Positions 1 to 6,251 of a DNA stretch of 10,489 bases are shown piece after piece (position 1 is the stretch's first letter; each line of letters starts with the position of its first letter). The position numbers were made by a program, and so were the translations under genes. This DNA comes from CAYLJV01 sp964510375 (GTDB taxonomy: Archaea > Hadarchaeota > Hadarchaeia > Hadarchaeales > JAGGTB01): positions 1-10,489 of the forward strand of contig CAZEBR010000045.1 of NCBI GenBank assembly GCA_964510375.1. The letters are read 5' to 3'. The notes under the pieces were generated by a model. The model did no database searches, was not told the DNA's origin, and saw only the letters and a list, made by a program, of their open reading frames with translations.

Positions 1-368
1 GAGAGGTCGTAGCCTGTGGGTATGCTGACTTTGATAGATCCGGGACGATAGAACCGCTTTCTATACCCCGAATTGCTCGCGAAGCGGATGCCGATTATGC
101 AATGCTGGACACCGGAATTAAGGACGGAAAATCCCTCACCGATTTTTTGACCCTTTCGGAGCTTATAGAATTTACCGAGAAATCGCATTCTTCCGGCCTG
201 AAGGTAGCTCTGGCTGGATCTTTGGGTCTGAGCGAGATATCCGATTTACTTCCCCTGCAGCCGGATGTAATAGGTGTGAGGGGAGCCGTTTGTAAGGGAA
301 GCAGTAGGGAATGTGAGATAAAGAAGAATCGTATAGACGAAATCTCGGAGATTATGGGTGCTGGGTAA
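1..368 (+). CDS. mfnB: (5-formylfuran-3-yl)methyl phosphate synthase MfnB, C-terminal part
   Basis: Open frame from base 3 to a TAA at 366-368, 121 residues, with the N-terminal half cut off by the window edge. MfnB condenses two glyceraldehyde-3-phosphates into 4-(hydroxymethyl)-2-furancarboxaldehyde phosphate, the first furan intermediate of methanofuran synthesis in the cytosol. The visible part carries the family signature MLDTGIKDGKSL: the Asp and the Lys four residues later fit the catalytic Asp151/Lys155 pair of the Methanocaldococcus enzyme MJ1099. Further on are a glycine-containing strand (ALAGSLGLSEI) and the conserved end-of-barrel motif GVRGAVC. MJ1099 is about 235 residues, so roughly half is missing, including other active-site lysines. 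The stop codon overlaps the mfnD ATG (TAATG), so the two are probably translationally coupled. Identification rests on recognised motifs and on the adjacent mfnD, mfnF and mfnE. Confidence 0.93.
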   Translation, partial: EVVACGYADFDRSGTIEPLSIPRIAREADADYAMLDTGIKDGKSLTDFLTLSELIEFTEKSHSSGLKVALAGSLGLSEISDLLPLQPDVIGVRGAVCKGSSRECEIKKNRIDEISEIMGAG

Positions 369-1516
369 TGCGAGTTCTAGTTTTAGAGGGTGTTTCCGGG
401 TTTCACGAAGAGGTGGATCGCCATATATTCCCGGAAGGCTTCGCCATGTTGAGTTCCATGATCGGAGAATTCGAGGATGCTGGCTTCGAGACTATTACCG
501 TTCTCAACGAAGGTGCATCGGAATTCGAAAGTTGGCTCGCGGCCGATTCGGTTTTTGCTAGGGAAAACCTCGATGAAGTTCTTGAACAAAATATCGATGC
601 CGCTTTGGTAATCGGCCCCGGCCCCGAATTGCCGGAGGTTGTCGGGCGAGTAAGGGAGAGGGAAATACCCGTTCTCGGACCTGAGGGGAGTTCCTTTGAG
701 GTTGCCAGCGACAAGTGGGAAACGTATCGCACCCTCGATGGAGAGGTTCCTCACCCGAATACTTGGAAAAACTTCGACGAGGCGGGACTTCCAGTCGTCG
801 CCAAGCCGAGGTTCGGCGTCGGCTCGAGTGACGTAGAACTTATTTCCGAGAGGTCTAAAGATTACCCCTCCGAGAAAATATTTGAGGAGTATATAGAAGG
901 AAGTCATGTAAGTGCATGCGTTCTCGCAAACGGGAAAGATTCCCTCGTTCTTTCGGTCAACGAACAGGATATGGAGATTGATGAAGACGGTTTTTCTTAT
1001 AGGGGCGGAAAAGTTCCTTACGTGGGAGATATGAAGAAAAGCTGTGCCGAGATAGCTCTGGAGGCGGTGGACATCCTCGATATGAGTGGTCTTTGTGGTG
1101 TGGACATGGTCCTGGGGGAGGACGTGTATTTCATAGAGCTGAATCCTCGCGTTACAACTTCCTTTGTCGGCTTGGCTCCCTTGCTTTCGGATAGCTTGGG
1201 GAGAATGTTAGTTGATACTCTCATTAATGGTAAGTCCGTCCCGAAACCCGATTTGGAGGGTTATTCGGCAATAAAAATTCCCTGGGCGGAGGAGTCAGTC
1301 GAGATAGATCGGAGCGGAATCGATGAAATCAAGGGAGTTCAGGGGATCATCTCACCTCCGTTTGCTTTGAATGGTTATGTAGAAGGGGGGTCTCCGCTTT
1401 TCCTTGCCGCCGAGCAGGGGGAGAACTCAGCCGAAGTAGAAAGAAAACTGGATAAAAAGATAAGAAAAGCCATCGACCTATTGGGAATTGAGAGTGATGC
1501 TGTCTCTTGGCCTTGA
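368..1516 (+). CDS. mfnD: Tyramine--L-glutamate ligase MfnD (ATP-grasp)
   Basis: A 382-residue ATP-grasp ligase that, by family, joins the gamma-carboxyl of glutamate to tyramine using ATP, giving gamma-glutamyltyramine for methanofuran. Order of parts: N-terminal pre-ATP-grasp fold starting MRVLVLEGVSG with the MfnD-typical PEGFAMLSSMI (about 22-32); ATP-binding lysines at about 116 (SDKWETY) and 146 (PVVAKPRFGVGSS); EEYIEG adenine-side loop at 173-178; VPYVGD at 216-221; and the metal-binding end with Asp246 and ELNPR at 257-261, followed by VTTSFVGL. All expected ATP-grasp residues are present and the length is close to that of other archaeal members, perhaps slightly long at the C-terminus. 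The ATG shares its A with the mfnB stop; only a weak GGTG/GGG-type ribosome site precedes it. The 3' end overlaps mfnF by 20-29 bases. A different amine substrate cannot be excluded from sequence alone, but the operon makes MfnD by far the best call. Confidence 0.92.
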   Translation: MRVLVLEGVSGFHEEVDRHIFPEGFAMLSSMIGEFEDAGFETITVLNEGASEFESWLAADSVFARENLDEVLEQNIDAALVIGPGPELPEVVGRVREREIPVLGPEGSSFEVASDKWETYRTLDGEVPHPNTWKNFDEAGLPVVAKPRFGVGSSDVELISERSKDYPSEKIFEEYIEGSHVSACVLANGKDSLVLSVNEQDMEIDEDGFSYRGGKVPYVGDMKKSCAEIALEAVDILDMSGLCGVDMVLGEDVYFIELNPRVTTSFVGLAPLLSDSLGRMLVDTLINGKSVPKPDLEGYSAIKIPWAEESVEIDRSGIDEIKGVQGIISPPFALNGYVEGGSPLFLAAEQGENSAEVERKLDKKIRKAIDLLGIESDAVSWP

Positions 1517-2513
1517 TATAGGTGGAGCGAACACGAAGGCAGTCCTATTTGAGGACGAGGAGCTGAAAGCAGAAAAGTTCAAGTACATCCCGATTTGGGA
1601 GGACGAGGGAGAGCTCGGCGTTTTTCTGAGTGGCCTCGAGGAGAGTTTCAGCCCAGAAGTCGTGGGAGTTACCATGACGGCCGAGCTTTGCGACCAGTTC
1701 GAATCGAGGGAGGAAGGTGTGAGGAAAATCGTCCATATCGTGGAAAGTTCGTTTCCGGATTCGAGAATTTTTGTTCTGACGCAGGAGGGTAAACTTCTCC
1801 CCCTGAGCGAGCCTCTGGATAACCCGGAACAAATGGCCGCTACCAACTGGATTGCCAGCTCCATGCTGGTCGGGCGGGAGTATCCTAATTCGTTGTTCGC
1901 CGACGCGGGTAGCACGACGGTAGATCTGATCCCCGTGAAAAATGGGAAACCCTCTCCGAGGGGATGGACGGACTATGAGAGGCTTAAATCCAATGAACTG
2001 GTCTACACGGGGATTCTCCGGACTCCAGTTTTCGGTCTCAGGTCGGAATTGAAATTGGAAGGTGAGAAGGTAGGAGTCGCACCTGAGTATTTTGCCGTAA
2101 TGGCCGATGTCTACAGAGTCTTGGGTTTAATCGAGGATGAAGATTACACTTGTGACACTCCGGATGGCCGTGGCCGGACTAGGGGGGATTGCATGAATCG
2201 GATAGCTAGGAATTTCTGCAGCGATGTGGAGGAGATGGGGGAATCCTCGGTTGTGAAGGCGGCCAAAAAATTTCGTAAAGCTCAGCTATTACTTGTCCGG
2301 GAGTCTTTGGAGGATGTGGCGGAAGATCACGGTATCGACGACTGGCCTATTATCTGTTCCGGAATTGGTAGAAAAGTTTTGCTTTCTGAAGCGGCTAAAT
2401 CGGCCGGATTTGAAAACATCGTAGATTTAGAAAGCATTTTCGGCGGCACCGCCGCCCGCATGACCCCTGCCTTTGGCGTAGGTCTTTTGGCGGAGGAGGC
2501 CGATGAAGGATGA
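1497..2513 (+). CDS. mfnF: MfnF, H4MPT-linked C1 pathway protein (methanofuran core condensing enzyme)
   Basis: An ASKHA/hydantoinase-like protein of the family long annotated as H4MPT-linked C1 transfer pathway protein (COG1548; MJ1427). The characterised member MfnF condenses [5-(aminomethyl)furan-3-yl]methyl diphosphate with gamma-glutamyltyramine, releasing diphosphate and forming the methanofuran core. The N-terminus shows the phosphate-loop motif LGLDIGGANTK; a second acidic glycine loop FADAGSTTVDLIPV lies near residues 134-147; CDTPDGRGRTRGDCMNRIAR is a family-specific middle block; and ICSGIGRK plus FGGTAARMTPAFGVGLL close the fold. I start at ATG 1497, which gives 338 residues beginning MLSLGLDIGG, like MJ1427; TTG 1488 and GTG 1494 are in frame and would add three or one residues. 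The gene overlaps the mfnD end and its TGA overlaps the mfnE ATG (ATGA), so it is part of the same coupled operon. No odd residues noted. Confidence 0.92.
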   Translation: MLSLGLDIGGANTKAVLFEDEELKAEKFKYIPIWEDEGELGVFLSGLEESFSPEVVGVTMTAELCDQFESREEGVRKIVHIVESSFPDSRIFVLTQEGKLLPLSEPLDNPEQMAATNWIASSMLVGREYPNSLFADAGSTTVDLIPVKNGKPSPRGWTDYERLKSNELVYTGILRTPVFGLRSELKLEGEKVGVAPEYFAVMADVYRVLGLIEDEDYTCDTPDGRGRTRGDCMNRIARNFCSDVEEMGESSVVKAAKKFRKAQLLLVRESLEDVAEDHGIDDWPIICSGIGRKVLLSEAAKSAGFENIVDLESIFGGTAARMTPAFGVGLLAEEADEG

Positions 2514-3139
2514 AGGCCGTCATAAAATTGGGGGGGAGCCTTCAGGACAGTCAATCGTTGAGGCGAATCTGTGAAACGATCGATAAGATGTCAAAGCGGA
2601 ATACTCTGGTCGTGGTTCCGGGCGGCGGTAGATTTGCAGATCAAGTGCACACCTTTCAGGAAGATCAGAATCTTTCGGACAAGACTGCTCATACCATGGC
2701 CATATTGGGAATGGAGATTTACGGCTATGGTCTTGGGGACCTCATGGAGGATATGGAATACATAAATGGACTGGACGAGGACGAGTTTGAAAGTGGAGGG
2801 ATACTGCTTCCATTCGAACTGGTTAACGAGAAATGCAATCTCGAAAAGTCTTGGCGGATTACCTCCGATTCGTTGGCCGCTTGGATTTGTGGCGAGTTAG
2901 CCTTTAAGAACCTTATTCTGGTAAAAAGTGTCGACGGGATACCGGAGGAGGACCCAAGTTCTCAAATGACCGTGAAGGAGTTGAAGGCAACGGAACAGTC
3001 CGTCGTCGATCAAAAATTTCCCGATATTATCGAAAGAAATGAACTGACGGCTTGGATAGTAAACGGGGAATATCCTGACAGAATAAAAAGATTGATTGAT
3101 GGTGAAGAAACAGTATCGACTAGGGTAGTATTGAGGTGA
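2510..3139 (+). CDS. mfnE: [5-(aminomethyl)furan-3-yl]methyl phosphate kinase MfnE
   Basis: A 209-residue amino-acid-kinase-fold enzyme that phosphorylates the furan monophosphate (F1-P) to the diphosphate (F1-PP) with ATP, the activated partner used by MfnF. Seen in sequence: IKLGGSL at residues 5-11 (phosphate-binding Lys6 and glycines), VVVPGGGRFAD at 34-44, and the family-typical WRITSDSLAAWI at 115-126, followed by a nucleotide-side strand LILVKSVDGI at about 135-144. The length is normal for the archaeal family, which lacks the long regulatory domains of aspartokinases. It starts inside the mfnF stop (ATGA); GGAGGAGG at 2492-2499 and GAAGG directly before the ATG could serve the ribosome. 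Its TGA (3137-3139) sits inside the ribosome-binding site of the next gene. Neighbours supply the other methanofuran steps, which makes this kinase much more likely than a generic acetylglutamate or uridylate kinase. Confidence 0.92.
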   Translation: MKAVIKLGGSLQDSQSLRRICETIDKMSKRNTLVVVPGGGRFADQVHTFQEDQNLSDKTAHTMAILGMEIYGYGLGDLMEDMEYINGLDEDEFESGGILLPFELVNEKCNLEKSWRITSDSLAAWICGELAFKNLILVKSVDGIPEEDPSSQMTVKELKATEQSVVDQKFPDIIERNELTAWIVNGEYPDRIKRLIDGEETVSTRVVLR

Positions 3140-3140
3140 T
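3133..3140 (+). promoter_or_regulatory. Strong Shine-Dalgarno site that decides the HisA-like start
   Basis: GAGGTGAT, a near-perfect complement of the archaeal 16S rRNA tail, lies across the mfnE stop codon and four bases before TTG 3145. It makes TTG 3145 more credible than the in-frame GTG 3136, which lies inside the site itself. Confidence 0.6.
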
Positions 3141-3144
3141 ACCT

Positions 3145-3861
3145 TTGAGGATAATTCCAGTCATGGATTTGCTTGGAGGGGAGGTCGTACATGCTGTGGG
3201 CGGGGAAAGGGAGAGGTATGAGCCCGTCGAGAGTGTCCTAGTTGACTCTTCTCATCCTTTGTTCGTGTCCTCGAAGTTTGAGGAGATGGGCTTTGGAGAA
3301 CTTTATGTGGCTGATCTCGACTCGATTCAAAAAAAGGGGGATAATCTTGAGGCCTTGGAAGAAATTATGGAGAAATGTGGGATAAAGCCGATGGTCGACG
3401 CCGGGTTTGAATCTGCTGACGATGCGAAAAAGTACGTCGACAGTGGATTAGATAAGATCGTACTCGCGACGGAGACTCTCAGGGGGTTTAAGGAGGTTCG
3501 AAAGGCCAAGTCCAAATATGACGTTGAAGTGGTAGCCAGCCTTGACATTAAGGATGACGATGTGATTTCCGGTTCTGGTTACTTCGAAAGACCAATTTCG
3601 GAGATCGCCGATCGCTTCGAGGAGTTTGGAGCCGACGAATTGATTCTACTGGATTTGGGGAGGGTTGGAAGCTCAGGCGGTCCGAACTTGGAATTGCTAA
3701 ACCGAGTTTCCGAATGCACTGAAATTGAACTCTTGGTCGGCGGGGGAATAAGGGATGCGGAGGATATTAGGCGATTGAAGGAGGCAGGGGCTTCCGGAGT
3801 TTTAATCGCTACCGCCCTTCATTCCGGCGCTGTGAAATGGGAAGACGTGGAGGACTTATGA
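3145..3861 (+). CDS. HisA-like TIM-barrel protein of the methanofuran operon, function unassigned
   Basis: A 238-residue half-barrel-duplicated TIM protein related to the histidine enzyme HisA (COG1411 type). With the TTG start the conserved strand-1 Asp falls at residue 8 (RIIPVMDLLGG), as in HisA; the strand-5 Asp is at about 134 (VVASLDIKDDD). The C-terminal phosphate motif is intact (LLVGGGIRDAEDI, about 196-208, then GVLIATALHSG). The matching N-terminal motif is changed: where HisA has GGGIR this protein has DAGFE (85-89). One good phosphate site instead of two argues against the bisphosphate substrate of true HisA and for a smaller monophosphate. It follows mfnE with overlapping signals, so co-expression with methanofuran genes is very likely. 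What it catalyses is not established to my knowledge; an aldose-phosphate isomerisation or triose-phosphate supply step for MfnB is only a guess. The last 43 bases are overlapped by the convergent ATP-grasp gene. Confidence 0.85.
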   Translation: MRIIPVMDLLGGEVVHAVGGERERYEPVESVLVDSSHPLFVSSKFEEMGFGELYVADLDSIQKKGDNLEALEEIMEKCGIKPMVDAGFESADDAKKYVDSGLDKIVLATETLRGFKEVRKAKSKYDVEVVASLDIKDDDVISGSGYFERPISEIADRFEEFGADELILLDLGRVGSSGGPNLELLNRVSECTEIELLVGGGIRDAEDIRRLKEAGASGVLIATALHSGAVKWEDVEDL

Positions 3862-5066
3862 CACTCTCTTAGAACAACCCGCGCCTGTTCGTAGGCGTCC
3901 TTCACTACTTTCTGCCTGTCATTCCCCGATTTTAGGATACTGCAGATCGGAGAGCCCCTCTCTATTATCGAACCCTCCCTTGGTACGTCGACAATCTCGG
4001 TAAATTCGGATAGATTCGGAGCTTTCAAATCTTCTTTGGCGTAGGTTATTAATTTAGCTGAACATCTTTTGAGGGGTATATCACCTAAAATTTCTCCATT
4101 TAAGGATCTTAAATGCTCTTTTAGCAGGTTGATTCTGAGAGATTTTTCCACGAGGTCCATAGTCCCCTGAAACCGGGGATTTACTTCGATTAGGTACGGC
4201 TTATCACTCACTACAAAGTCGACTCCGTTCGATCCCACAAGGTTTAGACTTTCGCATATCTCTTCGGAGAATTTTTCTATTTTTTTTTTTTTTTTTTCGT
4301 CGCAAGACAGGGGGATTACATTGCCGCAATATCCAAAATCTCTGGTTACTCCCAGCCTTTTGTCTCCGATTATCTGTTGGTTCACCGTTAAACATCTAGC
4401 TCTGTTTCCATTGGATATTACCGATGCGCTCGCATTTACACCGTCTATATAATCCTGAATAATCAAGTGATCTCCCCTAGAGGAGGAAGGGAGCTTCTTA
4501 AATGGATTCTCAAGCCCATCTTCGTTCTCTGCTAGCTTTATTCCTATTCCACCCCCTCCTTGTGGCGGTTTAATAATGACAGGAAATCCGATTTCTTCTG
4601 CGATCTTTTTTGCATCTTCTAACTTTTTGGCTCGCTTGGTTTCGGGGTGAGGTATGCCCAGATTATCTGCCGTTTCAAAAAGTTTCTCCGTATCTCTACA
4701 AATCCCGATTTGATGGTGGGAGTTACCGGCGATTTTTATCTGATTGCTCATTTCTCTGATTCTGTTGGGCTGGTGTTCTAGTCCCGACGTCAATACAGCT
4801 ACTTCGGGGTCGTGATCCGAAAGGGCTTCGAAGGCGAGATCAAAAAGGGTTTCATTTCCGTGTTTGCTGTCAGATTTTTCGCGTAGGACGTAAAGCGAAT
4901 CCGAATGTCTCGAAACGAAGATATCGTCGAAACAATCCACGACTATGGCTTTCATGCCGAGACTCTTTGCGGACTTTAGGATAGGCCGGGTGTTAACACC
5001 GGCTATCAGAATTGAGCTGGGTAGTTCCAGGTCGGAGAACCCTTTTTTTTCACTTACGGGGGACAT
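3819..5066 (-). CDS. ATP-grasp carboxylate-amine ligase, COG2232 type
   Basis: A 415-residue ATP-grasp protein of the family described as a predicted carboligase related to biotin carboxylase, which recurs in H4MPT/MFR gene islands of archaea and methylotrophs. The pre-ATP-grasp domain begins SILIAGVNTRPILKSAK (about 18-34) with a nucleotide-like VVDCFDD; the ATP part has VIIKPPQGGGGIGIKL (163-178) and IIQDYIDGVNASASV (202-216); VDFVVSDKPYLIEVNPRFQ (282-300) carries the metal-binding Glu and Asn. The reaction is unknown; a further glutamate or amino-acid addition to methanofuran or methanopterin is an inference. An A18 run encodes KKKKK at 258-262, just before the metal-binding half, and frame is kept across it. 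An A8 run encodes KK at 7-8. The final residues (RECHKSSTSSHFTAPE) look like run-through into the opposing gene. No clear ribosome site precedes the ATG, which fits a short-leader transcript. Confidence 0.87.
   Translation of the reverse strand: MSPVSEKKGFSDLELPSSILIAGVNTRPILKSAKSLGMKAIVVDCFDDIFVSRHSDSLYVLREKSDSKHGNETLFDLAFEALSDHDPEVAVLTSGLEHQPNRIREMSNQIKIAGNSHHQIGICRDTEKLFETADNLGIPHPETKRAKKLEDAKKIAEEIGFPVIIKPPQGGGGIGIKLAENEDGLENPFKKLPSSSRGDHLIIQDYIDGVNASASVISNGNRARCLTVNQQIIGDKRLGVTRDFGYCGNVIPLSCDEKKKKKIEKFSEEICESLNLVGSNGVDFVVSDKPYLIEVNPRFQGTMDLVEKSLRINLLKEHLRSLNGEILGDIPLKRCSAKLITYAKEDLKAPNLSEFTEIVDVPREGSIIERGSPICSILKSGNDRQKVVKDAYEQARVVLRECHKSSTSSHFTAPE
4280..4297 (-). repeat. A18 homopolymer inside the ATP-grasp coding sequence
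   Basis: Eighteen uninterrupted T on the plus strand (A on the coding strand). With 18 A the frame reads Asp-Glu-Lys5-Ile-Glu-Lys-Phe and the conserved ATP-grasp half follows. With 17 A the next codon after the lysines is TAG, an immediate stop. With 19 A the frame reads on as Asn-Arg-Lys-Ile-Leu and stops near 4204. It is a strong slippage and sequencing-error hotspot. Confidence 0.95.
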
Positions 5067-5097
5067 GGAATCAACAGTTAACTATAACCGATAACGG

Positions 5098-5107
5098 AAT
5101 TATAATC
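5098..5107 (-). promoter_or_regulatory. Possible TATA box for the ATP-grasp gene
   Basis: GATTATAATT on the minus strand lies about 32-41 bases before the ATG at 5066, inside the 70-base gap between the CitG-like and ATP-grasp genes. Archaeal TATA boxes lie about 25 bases before the transcript start, which would give a leader of roughly ten bases, in keeping with the missing Shine-Dalgarno site. This is a motif match only; the gene could equally be read through from upstream. Confidence 0.35.
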
Positions 5108-5136
5108 ATTTTTCTGAAAAACAGTGCGGATAGTTC

Positions 5137-6159
5137 CTAGTATTTCATCCCTAAAAGTAAAGCTATCATTATCGAAGAAGCTGTGAGATCGGCCGTGGTT
5201 CCAGGGTTCAATTTTCCTTCCGATTCCTGAAGATTTCTGTCGAGGATATCAAGCTTTTTCCTCCCTTTTTCCGTTGTTAGCCCCCCTGCCTCAAGTATTC
5301 CCTTAGCCTGTGTCGATACTTCTTCTGCCTTTTTCATTCCCAGCTTCACTGCCTCTGAGATTTTGTCCGTCTCTTTGAGACCTACCTTTCTTGCGATGAA
5401 AGTGTCGGGGTAATTTGAGAGAATTTCAAGAAAAGTGTGTACCACGGCCACGTTTATATCCCCTTGGGCTTGATACGTTTTCTCTAGCGCCGGATAACCC
5501 GTTTCGAAGGATGCTTCCATGCCCGAGGTGAGTTCCCTCGCTATGCCATCCCATGCGGAAGATGACTTCATCCATTCCGACAAGTTAATGTCTCTCTCCA
5601 CAAGTTTTCGTTCTGCTTGGGGATCAGTCAGGCTGAGTTTACTATCTTCTGTCTTTCCCTCCCAACTCTCCGCCTTTTTCGTGGGTTCGATGTCGTTTGC
5701 CAGTTTAATCGCCCTACAAACATCCACGCTATCCTCAGGAGTCGTCGACTTCATTATAGATTCGAGGTTTTTTCTCATGGGTTGGACTTTTGTTTCATCT
5801 ATCTTCACGAACATCTTGCCGGCGGCCGCGGATAATGGCACGAAAAGTAGAATTGTCCCCAGATGCGTGTTACCTCCTTTGTGGGAGTCCTTTACTCTAT
5901 TCACGCATTTTTTGATTATATCTCCGATCCTAAGTTCGTGTAATTTCAGTTCTCCCGTTCCCGCCTTCGCTCCTTGTTTTGCTGCTTCGGTGATGGGACC
6001 TCTCATTGCGACGCTACCAGCGAGGAAGTGCTCGTATCTTGTATCGGGAAAGTCTCGAGTCCTATGGACATTTCCGGGCTTTGGGTAACCACTAACCTCC
6101 AAAAGCGAAGCTAGCTGTGCTGAAGAACCAATTTTTCTTCCTATCTCTTCAATATCCAT
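5137..6159 (-). CDS. CitG-like (triphosphoribosyl-dephospho-CoA synthase family, COG1767) protein
   Basis: A 340-residue, helix-rich protein of the CitG family. Family hallmarks are EVSGYPKPGNVHRTRDFPDT (21-40), the Tyr-Glu-x-Phe-Leu helix after it, KGGNTHLGTILLFVPL (94-109), and a glycine/threonine-rich end GTTADLTASSIMIALLLG (about 321-338). True CitG transfers an activated ribosyl unit between ATP and dephospho-CoA to build the citrate lyase prosthetic group, but no citrate lyase genes are here and archaeal COG1767 proteins are common in genomes with H4MPT. A nucleotide- or ribosyl-phosphate-dependent step in C1 cofactor assembly is therefore possible, though unproven. The start at ATG 6159 is preceded by GAGATGAG, a fair ribosome site at about five bases. 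It lies 92 bases after the FrhB-like gene and 70 before the ATP-grasp gene on the same strand, so the three may form one operon or be transcribed separately. Confidence 0.85.
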   Translation of the reverse strand: MDIEEIGRKIGSSAQLASLLEVSGYPKPGNVHRTRDFPDTRYEHFLAGSVAMRGPITEAAKQGAKAGTGELKLHELRIGDIIKKCVNRVKDSHKGGNTHLGTILLFVPLSAAAGKMFVKIDETKVQPMRKNLESIMKSTTPEDSVDVCRAIKLANDIEPTKKAESWEGKTEDSKLSLTDPQAERKLVERDINLSEWMKSSSAWDGIARELTSGMEASFETGYPALEKTYQAQGDINVAVVHTFLEILSNYPDTFIARKVGLKETDKISEAVKLGMKKAEEVSTQAKGILEAGGLTTEKGRKKLDILDRNLQESEGKLNPGTTADLTASSIMIALLLGMKY

Positions 6160-6251
6160 TCAACTCATCTCGAAACTAAATCGAATATCTGTCTGTCAAC
6201 CCTTATGAGTTATTGATAAGAAGATCTGTATTCGGAGAAAAATCCGGAAAA
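6160..6251 (-). other. Short intergenic gap, FrhB-like to CitG-like
   Basis: Ninety-two bases without a gene. On the minus strand the part just after the FrhB-like stop is T-rich, with an imperfect small stem (CGGA, loop TTTTTC, TCCG) that could help end transcription in the archaeal T-run manner, and the part near the CitG-like start holds AT-rich stretches that could hold a promoter. Neither is strong enough to call as a terminator or TATA box. Confidence 0.4.

Noticed and set aside
383..907. Open frame of 174 codons on the minus strand
   Set aside because: It is antisense to the conserved ATP-grasp core of mfnD and shows no protein family signature.
3145..3861. True histidine biosynthesis enzyme HisA
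   Set aside because: The N-terminal phosphate motif is lost, no other his gene is nearby, and the gene is embedded in the mfn operon.
5519..6088. Open frame of 189 codons on the plus strand
   Set aside because: It is wholly antisense to the CitG-like gene, whose family motifs are clear; it shows no recognisable domain and no ribosome site.
5137..6159. Citrate lyase accessory protein CitG
   Set aside because: No citrate lyase genes are present; only the fold family matches, so the specific citrate lyase role is not supported.
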